Made by a program: the position numbers and the translations under genes. A stretch of 64,000 nt of DNA from the NCBI GenBank assembly GCA_964036195.1, contig OZ038459.1, forward strand, positions 4,275,206-4,339,205, written 5' to 3'. Below, piece by piece: positions 42,776 to 54,546 of the stretch. The stretch is from Sphaerolaimus hirsutus. Its lineage: Eukaryota; Nematoda; Chromadorea; Monhysterida; Sphaerolaimidae. The number at the start of each line of letters is the position of its first letter. Position 1 is the first letter of the stretch. The notes beneath the pieces were generated by a model, which was given only the letters and a program-made list of their open reading frames with translations, ran no database searches and was not told the DNA's origin.

Positions 42776-42929
42776 TGTTGAGATCCGTGATGCAAGCTTA
42801 TCTTGCTTTCCCGTTTATCTGTTTAAATATAATGATATGAGAGTGATTGGACAGCTGACATCACCATAAATTCTTCTTCAACAAATCCTCTCGAGTCGTA
42901 TCGTCGACAAGCCGCAAATACGCGCAACA
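42776..42929 (+). repeat. Right LTR of the gypsy-type element
   Basis: Direct repeat of 35786-35939, no difference seen; followed by the AAAT target duplication. Confidence 0.9.
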
Positions 42930-43414
42930 AAATGTAAAAAATTTTTTTACTCAGCACTGAACTGGCTATTTTGGTTAGGTGACATATGATCTTTTATACC
43001 AGTTTTTTGCTATTTTTTTCCCTATTTTTAGAGTTTTTCACCATTTTCACATCTATGCTTTGAAAAACCCAATATAAACGCCTATCTGAAATACTTTTTC
43101 TGTACTCCAATATTTTCAAAAAGTATATGTAAAAGCGAGTACAGGTACTTTTTAGGGGAAACATACACGTATATACTCAGTACTCAAGTAGGTAAATATG
43201 CATAATTTTAGAGTATAAGTAAAAAAAAGTTAACAACTTAGGATACTTCAACGTGCCACATAATTAGTTGGTGAACTCAATTTACGTTACATATACTAGA
43301 TAAATATGTATGTATATAATACTCAAGTACTACGAGTAAATAATCATGTCTAAATTTTCTCTGAAAAATATCTGTACTAGCCTTTACATATTTCTTACAT
43401 ATAAAAAGTTTCTA

Positions 43415-43522
43415 CCGTATTTCGAGGGGGGGGGTGATTGTTTCATAGTGGTCCCGAGAGGATGGGTCAAACGAAGGGGGGGGGGGTATTTCGAGGGGGG
43501 GGGGTATTTCGAGGAAATACGG
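43415..43522. mobile_element. 108-bp minimal CCGTATTTC MITE
   Basis: CCGTATTTCGAGG...GGAAATACGG between TA pairs with only G-rich repeats inside; an internally deleted copy. A left half of another copy follows at 43598-43800. Confidence 0.65.
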
Positions 43523-43823
43523 TACATAAAATTCTTTCTACATTCTTACATATAAAATTTCATACTTCATTCAAATTTCGTAAAATTTTCTTATTTACCG
43601 TATTTCCTCGGAATACCCCCAGCCCGGGGGGGGGGGTATTTTTCAAGAGTGGAAATTTTGAGGGGGGTATTTCGAGGGGGGCTTATTCGAGGGTGGGTTA
43701 TTTTTTCGTCAGAAATTTTCATGAATATCATAGTAAAGAGTACGCGTTTTCATACCCAAAACCGGTAATAAACGCGAGAATATAGGGTATATTCGGACAT
43801 ATCGGGTATATAGACGTACATCT

Positions 43824-44485
43824 GGTGCCGGTTCCGCAAGTGGACAAGTTAAGAGTTAAAAGTTAAGAGTTGAGTAAAAAGACAAATGGCGAGTTAAGAG
43901 TAAAGTTAAAGTTTAAGAGAAAAGTTAAAGTTTAAGAGAAAAGTTAAAATTTAAGAGAAAAGTTAAAAGTTGAGTTAAGAGTTAAAAGTTGAGTTGAGAG
44001 TTAAGAGACAAGTGGAAAATGATGGTAAAAAAATATAAAAAAATAAAAATATGAAATTGGTATCGATACGGCTGTTCGCTGGCATGATGCCAATGTTGTA
44101 TGCACGTCATTTGAAAATAACGTATCCAAAAAAATTATCGCTAAAAAAAGAAAAAATCGCCGAATGTTGTTTCGAAATGGCCGTGCGGGGACAAAATATG
44201 ATTGAAGATCAGCGTATCGCGCTTCTGCAACGAATGACCCATTTGTCTTTTAAATCAACTTTTAACTCATCTTTTAACCTTTAACTCAACTCTTAACATT
44301 TAACTCAACTTTTGACTCAACTTTTAACCTTTAACTCAACTCTTAACTTTTAACTCAACTTTTGACTCAACTTTTAACCTTTAACCCAACTCTTAACTTT
44401 TAACTCAACTTTTGACTCAACTTTTAACCTTTAACTCAACTCTTAACTTTTAACTCTTAACTTGTCTACTTGCGGAACTGGCCCC
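43824..44485. mobile_element. Foldback MITE of AAGTTAAGAGTTAAAAG arrays
   Basis: Ends GGTGCCGGTTCCGCAAGT and ACTTGCGGAACTGGCCCC; arms are long arrays of TTAACTTTTAACTCAAC and complement. Unique middle (about 44050-44230) with a 77-codon frame without recognisable motif (MKLVSIRLFAGMMPM). Related ends at 33190 and 54181. Confidence 0.65.
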
Positions 44486-44540
44486 TGTATACATATTAGC
44501 GTGCATGTGCATCTGCGATGAAAATTGGCGTCAATAAATA

Positions 44541-44965
44541 CCGTATTTCCTCGAAATACCCCCCCCCCCCCCCTCGAAATACCCCGCCCACCCCCTCGTT
44601 TGACCCCCCCCCCCTCTCGGCACCACTATGAAACAATCACCCCCCCTCGACATACCCCCCCCCAAATTGAGTGTAAAGGGAACGTACATGACAATAACTG
44701 TAGTTTGTGTTCTGTGTACTGCAGAACACACGTTAAAACAATGTCGGTGTCACGTTAGAACAGTGTACATACCATCTACATACTAATATTAGTCTACAGA
44801 ACCTTATAAATGGCGGTTTTTGTTGTATTTTTCGACGTCTGCGTACGTTTCAGACGACAATTTCGTACTTGGTTTTCAAAAATTTTCTTGCGAAATAACA
44901 ACCCCCCCCCTCGAAATACCCCCCCCCCTCGTTTAACCCCCCCCCCCTCGAAATACCCCCCTCGT
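44541..44965. mobile_element. CCGTATTTCC MITE, right end missing
   Basis: TA, CCGTATTTCCTCGAAATACC, C-rich repeats with very long C-runs, the family core, and a second set of C-rich repeats; stops without the terminal GGAAATACGG. Confidence 0.65.
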
Positions 44966-45497
44966 TATACGAATGAAATTACATGGGAACATCGCTATTG
45001 AACAGGAGTGACTTTTTGTCAATTTACTTGGCTGACCGCAAAGTAAGCGCCTGTATTAATCGATTATGCGCGAGCCGGATACTCATGTAAAAATACGCGC
45101 ATTCACACAAAAAAATTTAAAAAGGCGGAGTCAAGTTAGACCAAAATATGTTTCATTCTTGAAATTTTTTTTCTTTTTTGAACAATTGTTTTTCAATTGT
45201 ACAAAATTGTTTTGAACAATTGAACGATGACATCATGATGAAGGTTTTCATTCAGAAAAACGGGTAGCGTACGGTCCATATATGAGAACAGCAAGTAGTT
45301 AGCTTATATCACCTGCATTAAAAATGACATTTGCACAGCAATAAATCATCAATTTTTACAAAGGAAAATGAAAAATCGGCAGAAGCCGTAGTTACAGTAT
45401 ATTGCCTAATAAATAGACACTTTATACATTTTTTATTTGATAATCGAATTTTTAAATTTAGCTTTCAAATGTTTTTGCCCTTCTATGATATGAAACA

Positions 45498-45690
45498 GGA
45501 ACGTAGCCAGGATTTTTGAGCGGGGGGGGCGGATTGTATTTATACGGAGCCCGGCGAACGGGGGGGGGCGCCCCCTTCCCTCAAATTAGGCCCCCTGTAG
45601 TAAGGCAATGGCGCCATGGCGCTGGCGCCACTCTTAGGACCGACGTCATGGCGCCACTGGCGTCGGCATTGGCGCCAAGACAGCTGTATA
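45498..45690. mobile_element. CAGG-CGTAGCCAGG type repeat, left part, with GGCGCC module
   Basis: CAGGAACGTAGCCAGGATTT, TTGAGCGGGGGGGGCGG, GGAGCCCGGCGAACGG, then GGCGCCATGGCGCTGGCGCC. Split by the element at 45694; continues after 46202 (TCTGCATCTTACAGGCATA, TGCGCGCTTGCGCGC). Confidence 0.5.
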
Positions 45691-45693
45691 TGT

Positions 45694-46194
45694 CAGAGTT
45701 GTACAAATACTGGTATTTTTGGAAAACGTAAATGTAAACGTAAATACCTTTTCTAAACTGTGAGTATCAATACTGAAAACGTAAAATACTTCTAAAATAC
45801 CGTAAAAGTAAAAAAAACGTAAACGTAAAAATTTCTTTGAAGTGCACCACCCATGATCAAGTGCATTGAAAAACACTTTTGTTTTTCATATTTCAACCAT
45901 TTCTCTGCTAATACGATCACATTTTTGCCTACCTATGTTATTTATCAAACAATTAAGAAGAGAATTGGCCAAAAACATAAATTGTACTTATTGTATCAGA
46001 AAAAAGTTCAAAAATGCACTGTTTTTGTGCATTTTCCATACGATTTTTACGTTTTCTCTGGTACCCGGGTAATTGTGCCAGGAAAACGTAACAAAACGTA
46101 ATGGTATTTTTGGAAAATGTAAACGTAAACGTAAATATAAATACCCAAATAACCGGGTATTTTGGGTAAACGTAAATACGTTTTTCCAACTCTG
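45694..46194. mobile_element. hAT-like MITE, CAGAGTTG ends, 8-bp TSD
   Basis: CAGAGTTG...CAACTCTG with GTATATGT at 45686-45693 and 46195-46202 (8 of 8). Arms are AAACGTAAACGTAAATA arrays with ACCCGGGTA in the middle. Sister of 11306-12089 but with a different internal satellite. Confidence 0.8.
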
Positions 46195-46512
46195 GTATAT
46201 GTCTGCATCTTACAGGCATATACAGCGACATGGACAGGAATTTAGGTTTTTCACTAGCTTTCAGGTGAGGAGACTGGTCAGCGGAAAATATATGTTGCGT
46301 GATGGAAAAATGCGCGCTTGCGCGCAAAATTTTTTCAAACTGTGACAAAATCGTCTTCTGGAAGGGCCTACTGGAAGTCTTAAGGCATACTTAAATCACC
46401 GGTAAATAATTATATACACGTGTGTAAATGTTAATGATAAGATGACTGTTGCATGTTACTACGTGATTACTTGAGGTACACTTCCGTTGTAAGCATTCAA
46501 ATTACCTGTTTT

Positions 46513-46949
46513 TAGGATGGCAAACCCTCCAGAAAAAGTGTGTGACCTTTTGAAGTGTTTTTTTTCTCAAATGACATGTCGAATTTTCGAATTTTTTTCC
46601 AAAAATAGTCTTCCAAAATTAGAATTCAGTTTTTGAAATTTATAATTTTTTGCCATAGTTTTCCTTTTTTCAAATTTTTGAATCGCATTTTCGAATTATT
46701 AAATAAAAACATTTTTGTTTTGCGACCTTCTCAGCTGTACCGCAGCTTAATTTGCACATTAATGTTCTACCGCTAGAAATGGATCCATGTGAAATTGTTG
46801 TTTTGAATTGTATTTCTGCATTTTATATGCATTATCAACCAACAATACAAAAAATATATTTTAAGTGTTTTTCTACTGGTGAAAAAAATTTGAAAAATAA
46901 AAAATTTCAAAATTCAAAAACGTTTTCGAATTTACGTTTGCCATCGTTA
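46513..46949. mobile_element. AACGATGG-family hAT-like MITE, degenerate
   Basis: GGATGGCAAACCCTCCAG...TTTGCCATCGTTA with TTTTTGAATTTTCGAATT tracts inside. No target duplication visible. Confidence 0.55.
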
Positions 46950-47199
46950 CATGTCACACAGCCAGGCGATCTGACCGTTTACGTAATTACGGCAAATAAG
47001 CATATAACGTATTATCGCCAGGTGCATTATCTATAATTTTAATACATTATTGCTTTAAAAAAATTGAGACTGACAATTAGACTAAAAATGTAATCAGCAG
47101 TGAAATCAATGTTAGTGCACTTGAGCTGCAAATTAATACACGTTTTCACATAAAACATTTTTTGTACTTGTGAAATGTTTTCTACAGAGTGGGGGAGTT

Positions 47200-47560
47200 G
47201 AGGGGGGAGTTATTTTTTCCACACTCGGAAAACAGGGGCGGATTTATTCCAGGGGGGGGGGTATTCGATGGGGAGGACTTATTCTAGGATAAACGGAAAT
47301 TTAGATCGTAGGGAAATTTTCAAGTGCACATGTGGCATCAAGGAATCAAGTCTGCCATGTGCAATTGAATATGGCTTCACATCACAACCCATCAACTAAA
47401 ATTTTATTGGAAACTAGTCAGCCCAGTTGACATCCAGTGAAACCTGGGCAGTCCCAATTAAGTGGGGGAATTATTTGTTTCTCACTCGTCTAGCAGGGGG
47501 GAATTATTTGAGGGGGGATTTATTCAAGTGGGGGAATCATTCGAGTAAATATGGTAACCA
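47200..47560. mobile_element. Two AATTATTCCCC-type MITE fragments
   Basis: 47215-47300 and 47440-47553: GGGGGGAGTTATTTTTTCC, GGGAATTATTTG and terminal ATTCGAGTAAATATGG then TA. Left ends not recognised. Confidence 0.45.
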
Positions 47561-47899
47561 AAATTTAGTTGAATTTAGTTGACACAAGTTTCGATGTCAA
47601 CTAGTGTGCGTGGGCCAAATGTGCAGCGTGCGGAATGGCACCAAATCAGTTTTGTCACCGCGTCAACATGCAAACGATTTGCATTCCAGCGGTGGGAAAT
47701 TGACCGGTTAGCGAACACAAAGAAAATGGCGCGAGATACTTAAGGGAAATCAGTGGGAACAATTCTGCGAATTTTAATGTATTTTATTTTAATGTCACTT
47801 TTATTAAACGTTCTTGGTGATAAGCAATTAGTGTGTAGTATGATAAAGATGGAAGTGATATGTCAGGTCATAAGTTGTAAACGATAACCAAGTGCCAAT

Positions 47900-47993
47900 C
47901 CCAGTGCCTGTCGTTTGCCATTTTATCGGGCATTTTACATGACATTTGACATTTTCCAGGGCATTTTACAGGGTCTGGGAGTGTCCCAAGAAA
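47900..47993. mobile_element. Right part of a GGGAGTG foldback MITE
   Basis: TTTTACATGACATTTGACAT and GTCTGGGAGTGTCCC; left part not seen. A GGCGCC module follows (48055-48095). Confidence 0.4.
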
Positions 47994-48504
47994 CGCGACC
48001 TTCATATAGGCTATGCTTATGCTCGGAAAAAAGCTATGCTTATGCTCGGCAAAGCGCCATAAAAATGGCGTCAGCGCCAGGAATGGCGCCAAAACCCCGG
48101 AATCCCATCACAATTGACCAATCACATGGCACATCTCAAAAGATCGTAAAATACACGCAATTCAAAGCAAACGTCTTCAACCCGAATGCAATGAGAGAAA
48201 ATCATGACAAGTAAATATGTTGTCTTTGCTCGCTCGAAAATAAACGCTCCACGCATGGCTAAATAAACTTTGTTTTGATTTCATTGAAGCTCGCAATCTA
48301 TTTTCTTTCTGTTCCCATTCAGTGTGGCGCTACGCATGGAAATAGAAATGCAACATGAAATAAATATTTGGGACTGTGGCCATTTGGCTAAATACAGTAA
48401 CGTTATTCTTTGTGGTACTGGGGTTGATAAAAGTAATATTACACTATCGTTTACTTATGTAGAGCGGCGATCATGGAAAACAGAAATTTAAAAAATCGAA
48501 AACT

Positions 48505-49420
48505 ATGTAGAAGAAATTCCTACACACCTCACAAGTTTCATGGTGACATGACTTCCACATTGTCAATGGGATTTCAGGTGAAGTGCCTTCCACATGCTTC
48601 ATAAGAGTTTAGGTGAAGAGCCTCCACATTCTTCAGAAGATTTCAGGTGAAGAGCCTCCACATGCTTCACAAGATTTCATGTGAAAAGCCTCCACATGCT
48701 TCACAAGATTTCAGGTGAAGTGCCTCCACTTTCTTCACAAGATTTCAGGTGAAGAGCCTCCACATTCTTCAGAAGATTTCAGGTGAAGAGCCTCCACATG
48801 CTTCACAAGATTTCATGTGAAAAGCCTCCACATGCTTCACAAGATTTCAGGTGAAGTGCCTCCACTTTCTTCACAAGATTTCAGGTGAAGAGCCTCCACA
48901 TTCTTCACAAGATTTTAGGTGAAGAGCCTCCACATGCTTCACAAGATTTCAAGTGAAAAGCCTCCACATGCTTCACAAGATTTCAGGTGAAGAGCCTCCA
49001 CTTTCTTCACAAGATTTCAGGTGAAGAACCTTCAACACATCTTCACAAGATTTCAGGTGAAGTGGCTCCACATTCTTCACAAGATTTCAGGTGAAGAGCC
49101 TCCACATTCTTCACAAGATTTCAGGTGAAGAGCCTCCACATTCTTCACAAGATTTCAGGTGAAGTGGCTCCACATTCTTCGCAAGATTTCAGGTGAAGAG
49201 CCTCCACATACTTCTCAAGATTTCAGGTGAAGAGCCTCCACATTCTTCACAAGATTTCAGGTGAAGTGGCTCCACATTCTTCACAAGATTTCAGGTGAAG
49301 AGCCTCCACATTCTTCACAAGATTTCAGGTGAAGTGCCTCCACATGCTTCACGAGATTTTACGTGAAGTGCCTCCATATCCTTCACAACATTTTAGGTGA
49401 AGTGCCTTCATGTTCACTTT
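48505..49420. repeat. 34-bp tandem array with higher-order structure
   Basis: About 25 copies of a 34-bp unit containing CTTCAC-AAGATTTCAG-GTGAAG, i.e. a 6-bp inverted repeat around a 10-bp loop, then AGCCTCCACAT. Variant units (GAAAAG, GAAGTG, GAAGAG) recur in the same order 136 bp apart (48632 and 48768), a four-unit higher-order repeat on the left half. Every unit carries a splice-acceptor-like TTTCAG/GTGAAG. Confidence 0.85.
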
Positions 49421-49488
49421 GCATTTTTTGATAGGTGGTGTAAAGTGTCTGAGGTGCAGGAGTCAGACTCCCTGGTTGGGTGGTCCAT

Positions 49489-49771
49489 CGGCAATGGCAA
49501 ACCTCTGGAAAAAGAATTTGAATTTTTTAAGTGTGATTAGAATTTTTGAATCTTTCTCAATACTTTTTGAATTTTTTCCACTAAATTATTGCATTTTGGA
49601 ATTTTTCTTCAGAATTTTGAAGACATTCCGTTTTCGAACTATCAAATTGTTAGAGAAAAAATCGATATTTAGGTGTTTTTTCTAGGGGTGAAATATAAAT
49701 TCCAAACCTCTCAAAAAATAAAAAATTCGGACACCTTTTTGAATTTTTGAATTCATGTTTGTCATCGTTAC
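49489..49771. mobile_element. AACGATGG-family hAT-like MITE with near 8-bp TSD
   Basis: CGGCAATGGCAAACCTCTGG...TTTGTCATCGTTAC flanked by TGGTCCAT (49481-49488) and TGGTCCAA (49772-49779). AATTTTTGAATT arrays inside. Confidence 0.6.
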
Positions 49772-50143
49772 TGGTCCAATTATCTCCCAGCAGGTGGGCA
49801 ATCAAACTCAGCTCTCTAAATGTGTACATGCTTGGACAAGTTTTTGACAAGGTGTTTCTGGTGCATAGGTGATTTGATTATCTGTCTGTCAACCAGCTAT
49901 AAATATTTATATTGAAATTGTAATTGTAAGTAAGGATGTAAATTTACGTTTTTATTAACCCTGATGTTATAAATAGCCATAGCACGGCTGTGTAGACATG
50001 GGATAGCATTACAATTGGTGATTTCTACCAAAAATATCCATTTTTATGTCGACCTGTTACGTATATCGCCTTTTGTCGAACATTTGTGACTTGAAGTGGA
50101 GTTGGGCATGAACCATGGAGTACCTAGTGCTTAAAAAAGGTTA

Positions 50144-50397
50144 CCGTATTTCCTCGAAATACCCCCCCCCCCCCCCTCTCAAAATGGGCACTATGAATTT
50201 GTGGTCCGGGAAATGCATAAGAGACGTTCAAAACACTTACTGTGTTACGTTAGAACATCGTTTATACCATCTACATCCTTATATAAGGCTGTAAAAATGT
50301 ATAAATGGTGGTTATTGTTGCATTTTTCACGTTTTTCTCACAAAATTTTCACTCTGAAAAAATAAACCCCCCGGGGGGTAATTCGAGGAAATACGTT
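50144..50397. mobile_element. CCGTATTTCC MITE, shortened copy
   Basis: CCGTATTTCCTCGAAATACC...TTCGAGGAAATACG then TTATA; the core is shorter than in other copies. Confidence 0.65.
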
Positions 50398-50935
50398 ATA
50401 AGAGAAGACACTGACAGTTATGTTTCATAAACTGGACAAACAGATCACTATACAATGAATGCTAAAACCATATTGTGATGAATAATGTCACATGAAAAAC
50501 TGTACCACATTCACCCAAATATGATGGAAAAATTTATGTTTGTTCTTTTGTTCAGATCGGATATGGTAGATTTCATTGTAAGGTGTAATGTGACTGGAGT
50601 TTACTGTAGAGGTTGGAGCACATTGGCCGGGTATTATATACTACACTAACATATCATGGCTCATTATTACACAATAGCATGAACAGATGGAAGCCATTAC
50701 ACAAAAAAATGGCTCAAAACCAATGAAAACCACCACCAACCGTGGCACTTGACGACAATGAAAACAACCACTTTTGGCACTTGGCGTCAAACCCCCAAAG
50801 TCACAACACTTTTTACGTCACTAACTGACCGTAAATGTATTCTGCTTGCTTCTAAATATCTCCAAGAAAGTAGCACTGTCATCTAAGAATAGATAATTGG
50901 CTAATTGCGAAAGAACAAAATGCATTCACGCTTTG
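50398..50935. other. No gene recognised
   Basis: Low-information sequence. Contains GTGTAATGTGACTGGAGTTTAC (50583), resembling the dispersed stretch at 52608, and a CCACTTTTGGCACTTGGCG repeat near 50770. Confidence 0.35.
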
Positions 50936-51248
50936 CAGGGCCGTATCCAGGGGGGGGCTGCAGCCCACCCCCCCCTGCTCCCGGGGTCTGACCTACAAAA
51001 TACCGGAAAATGCCATTTTTGGTGACATTTTTGAAGGTATTGTGTAGAAAAATTTTGCGGGCAAGCGCGCATTTTCCACCTCGCATCAGAAGATCGGTCC
51101 CCCTACACACAAATCACCGAAAATACACTCAATCGTGTGCTTCTCGCTGTAAAAGTTTAGGGGGGGTATGAACCCCCCCCCCGTTCGCCGGGCTCCGTAA
51201 ACAAACAGCCCCCCGCTCAAAAATCCTGGATATAATAATACGACCCTG
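50936..51248. mobile_element. hAT-like repeat, CAGGGCCGTATCCAGG ends
   Basis: CAGGGCCGTATCCAGGGGGG at the left, CAAAAATCCTGGAT...CGACCCTG at the right. Flanks ACGCTTTG (50928-50935) and ACGCTATG (51249-51256) agree at 7 of 8. Inside: GCTGCAGCCC, GCGGGCAAGCGCGC, CGTTCGCCGGGCTCCG. Confidence 0.65.
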
Positions 51249-51474
51249 ACGCTATGGGTTTTCGCACAGATTTTTAAATAGCAGAGGAGTTGCACGCCCA
51301 GAACGATTCATATACCTAACGGATTTCAGATCAAGTGCGGAATTCTCTGTCAATTGTCTGATAAAATTCCGGGTAAAGTACTTTCAGGTTGTTTGAAACT
51401 TTCGAAGAAACAATAAGATTAACGATAAAACAAATGGCAATGTCCAATGAAATTCGAATTTCAGACATACCATA

Positions 51475-51565
51475 TTTGCTTGAATAATTCCCTCGGGGAA
51501 TTATTGTTTCGTCAGACATTTTTCAGGGGGGCTATTCAAGCGGGGAATTATTCAAACGGGTCAAA
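51475..51565. mobile_element. Left half of a CCATATTTGCTTGAATAATTCC MITE
   Basis: TA then CCATATTTGCTTGAATAAT, TCGGGGAATTATTG and GGAATTATTCAA; right end absent. 51566-52180 holds no recognisable gene or clear repeat. Confidence 0.5.
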
Positions 51566-52184
51566 ATTTTCAAGCATATCCAAATAAAGGTTTATGGCAA
51601 CAGGGTCTCCGTTACGGTACAAAGGTGAAAATGATACAAAGTATTTGTGATGGAAAATAACGTATAATACGCTAAAAAATATTCACCCGCTTGTTGGAAA
51701 CAACCATGCACTTTTTACAATGCTAGCGTATTCATCACAGCCACTACAGAATTTTTATTAGAAACTACTATGGAAACAGATTATCTGTGGAAACTGAAAA
51801 TTTGGGAAACTATTTTTAAAGAATGTTGCTATTCTAGTATTTATATCAATGACTTAATAAACATGACACATACAGTTAATATAACATGACAAATGTAGGC
51901 TCCGCTCTAGCCAAATATAAACATATGCATGACTTTCCGGTTTTTCTCCCACTCAAAAATAATGTCCCTCACTTTAAGCATTAGCGTTTTGCATGTATTC
52001 AAATTCATGACATCAGCAAGGTAAATAAAGTGTGCATAAACATAGATAGGTACACATCTAGACTTTGGTATTGTGCAAACAAAAGTCCATTAGATATAAT
52101 ACATTATAATACTATGAATACAATGAAACAGTTGCAATTTTTTGGTATATACTCGGCGTACGTGATACTCTGCCCTCGCACTGA

Positions 52185-52640
52185 TTTATGTCTCGTGTTG
52201 GAAGCGTGCCAATGATTATTAAATCATGTGATTTCCATAAAAATATGAAAAACATTCGATGTGAATATGTTAATGACAAGGACGTATCCAGGGGGGGGGG
52301 GCGGGGGGGCTGCAGCCCCCCCCCCCTTCCCGGGGTGAGACCTAAAAAGTCCCGGAAAATGCAACTTTTCCTATATATTTTTCGACGTTTCATAAAAATT
52401 TTGCGCGCAAGCGCGCAATTTCTTCCCCATGCATTGCATTTTCAACGGATCGGTCCCTCTAAACCAATATCCTTGGAAATTAACTCATTTTTGCAACTTT
52501 CGCAGTATATGTATGCATATTTACATACATATAAAGCGGTTCCTGGCGCTGGCGCCAACGCCAATAGCACCATGGCGTTATGCCTTTGTATGGCGGTGTA
52601 ATGTAAGGTGTAATGTCGCTGGAGTACACTACCTATTTTC
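52185..52640. repeat. Mosaic of dispersed repeats (CGTATCCAGG, GGCGCC)
   Basis: TTGGAAGCGTGCCAATGATT (52199), then GGACGTATCCAGGGGGGG (52281), GCGCGCAAGCGCGC, ATATGTATGCATATTTACAT and CTGGCGCTGGCGCCAACGCC, then GTAATGTCGCTGGAGTACAC. Same order as in 60611-61022 in part. Confidence 0.5.
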
Positions 52641-52989
52641 TTCACTTTCAATAACTTGTATTGCCTCCAAAAACACAAAAATGGTCAAATAATGGAAATC
52701 AATAAGTTTTCTTGCTCAACACACAAGTGTAACTAAGACTGGTTCAAATAGATAGCAAATTTCCTCTATGAAGTGGTGGAATTTGAAAGATTGTCTGGGG
52801 ATTGGGGGTTGCAGTGTTTCAATCTATTGGATATTTCAAGGTTTAAAGTGCAAACTGTGAGATAACAGGGTAAAAATAGCTAAATTACATAACAGAGTAA
52901 AATACCTAGGTATGTAAAATAATTACAACCATTTTACATGGCCAAAAATTGCTGAAAATAGGCAATAAGGCACAGGAACACCGTGGCGC

Positions 52990-53225
52990 AATTATCACTC
53001 TCTGGCGCTTTTTTGGCGCTTTAAAAAATGGGAGCGCCAAGCGCCAATGGCGCCACTGGAAAGTAGCGCCAAGCGCCAAAAGCGCCATGGCGCTTTTCGG
53101 AAACACGGCGCCAAGCGCCAATGGCGCCACAGCATTTTAGCGCCAAGCGCCAAAAGCGCCATGGCGCTTTTTGCTTTGGCGCTAGCGCCAGGCGCCAGCG
53201 CCATGGCGCTTTCACATCACTAAAC
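52990..53225. repeat. GGCGCC-palindrome MITE (GTGATG family)
   Basis: Dense GCGCCAAGCGCCAATGGCG motifs; the right edge GCGCTTTCACATCAC matches the GTGATG terminus. Long frames across it follow from the motif and are not genes. Confidence 0.55.
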
Positions 53226-53664
53226 AACAATCAATTTTGTCATCTTTTTATGAAACTCGCACGCGTTAACCATCGTTGGCACACTTCCAGCGGGAACCAC
53301 GCGTGCAGGGTGTAAAGTAACCGGAGTATACTTCACTCATTTGATATACCGTATACCGTATACCTTCACTTTTTCAAAAGTTTACAAAAATAGTGTTCAC
53401 AATGATCGTCCGTTAGTTGACCGATTTTTAGAATTACAAAGCTCAATTTTAATCACACATGGAAAATTGGTACCATTGCATCACTGATTCGAGATTTGGA
53501 TAGTTCGTTAAAATGCTAATTTTAGTAAACACATAAAAAATACAGCGGAATCGAATTGTATCTAAAGTGCATTCACTTTGGGTGTTCGGTTTCTGGGAAG
53601 TTTTAATAAAACTCTAGGTAAGTAGAGTTACTCTAAATAGTAATTAGGTAGGTCGTCTGAAATA

Positions 53665-54025
53665 CCATATTTACTTCAATAAATCCCCCCCTGTAAGAAG
53701 AGTTAGGAAAAAAATATCCCCTTGAATCCCCCCCCGTGTGATAAATATGTTATAGCATATGATGTCCAATTTGGACAAAAATAGTATGTTAGTGTTAATA
53801 AAGCATACCTATTTTGTGGAATGACTTATTCGAAACATGCTTGTAAATTATGACGAAATAATAATTCCTATTATTGAAAATACCTAATTCCTCAAACGAA
53901 TTATACGAGCAAATGGCGTATTCACCGTATTTCCTTGAATTACGCCCCCTTGAAATCACCCCAAATATGCGCAAGCTGGGGAAAAATAACCCCTATTGAA
54001 ATACCCCCCACATGAACTCAAGAGA
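53665..54025. mobile_element. Fragments of two CCGTATT-family MITEs
   Basis: CCATATTTACTTCAATAAAT at 53665 with ATAATTCC and a degenerate right end near 53925; immediately after it CCGTATTTCCTTGAATTACG at 53935 with core motifs. Both lack one end. 53340-53660 shows nothing recognisable. Confidence 0.45.
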
Positions 54026-54180
54026 ACACACTGTATAGAGAACACAAATTACAAAAGTGCAGTTGGTGGTCAATGTAAAGCAGAACACATGTTAAAAACA
54101 ATGAATGAGTTGTGTAAGGACACGTATTATAGCATCAATATAGGTACTTAGCTAAGCTTAACACTCATGCCAAGCAACCT

Positions 54181-54400
54181 GGAGCCAGTTCCCCAAATTG
54201 AGAAGTGAGAAGTAAAATGGCAAATGCGAAGTGAATTGAGACGGAAATTAGCAAAAGCAAAGGGAAATTACTTTTTATTTTTTTATTTTTACTTCGCTTT
54301 TGCCAATTTACTTGCCATTTCACTTCGCTTTTGCCAATTTTCGGCTCAACTCACTTCGCATTTGCCATTTTACGTCACACTTCTCACTTTGCGGAACCAG
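54181..54400. mobile_element. Foldback MITE, GGAGCCAGTTCC ends, GAAGTGA arrays
   Basis: GGAGCCAGTTCCCCAAATTG...TTTGCGGAACCAG; arms GAAGTGAGAAGTAAAATGG and complement. Ends related to 43824-44485. Confidence 0.6.
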
Positions 54401-54546
54401 TTTAATTGTTTCAAAATAGTAAATGCGTTCAACTTTCTGCGTGATAGGAAAATTTATCATTTGTTTGGTAGCCTATAAGCTGTCTCACATGGTACTGGAG
54501 CATTAATTTATGCTCACCTTCCTTAATTACACTATTTTTGTGTCAA

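Larger units (their letters stand above)
35786..42929 (+). mobile_element. Ty3/gypsy-type LTR retrotransposon with inverted core
   Basis: 7144 bp bounded by two identical 154-bp direct LTRs and AAAT duplications (35782-35785 and 42930-42933). PBS, gag N-terminal region, the tail of pol and the polypurine tract are in + orientation; the segment 37396-42423 (capsid part of gag through integrase) is in - orientation. Identical LTRs point to a recent insertion. Pol order PR-RT-RNaseH-IN is that of Ty3/gypsy (Metaviridae), with a GPY/F-like motif (PKFNGPF) and no visible chromodomain or envelope. Details in sub-features. Confidence 0.9.

Noticed and set aside
44051..44284. 77-codon frame in the middle of the TTAACTTTTAACTC foldback
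   Set aside because: Short, ends inside the simple repeat, no motif; the element is more simply non-coding.
48505..49420. CRISPR-like array
   Set aside because: Units are contiguous 34-bp repeats without unique spacers, and the genome is clearly animal.
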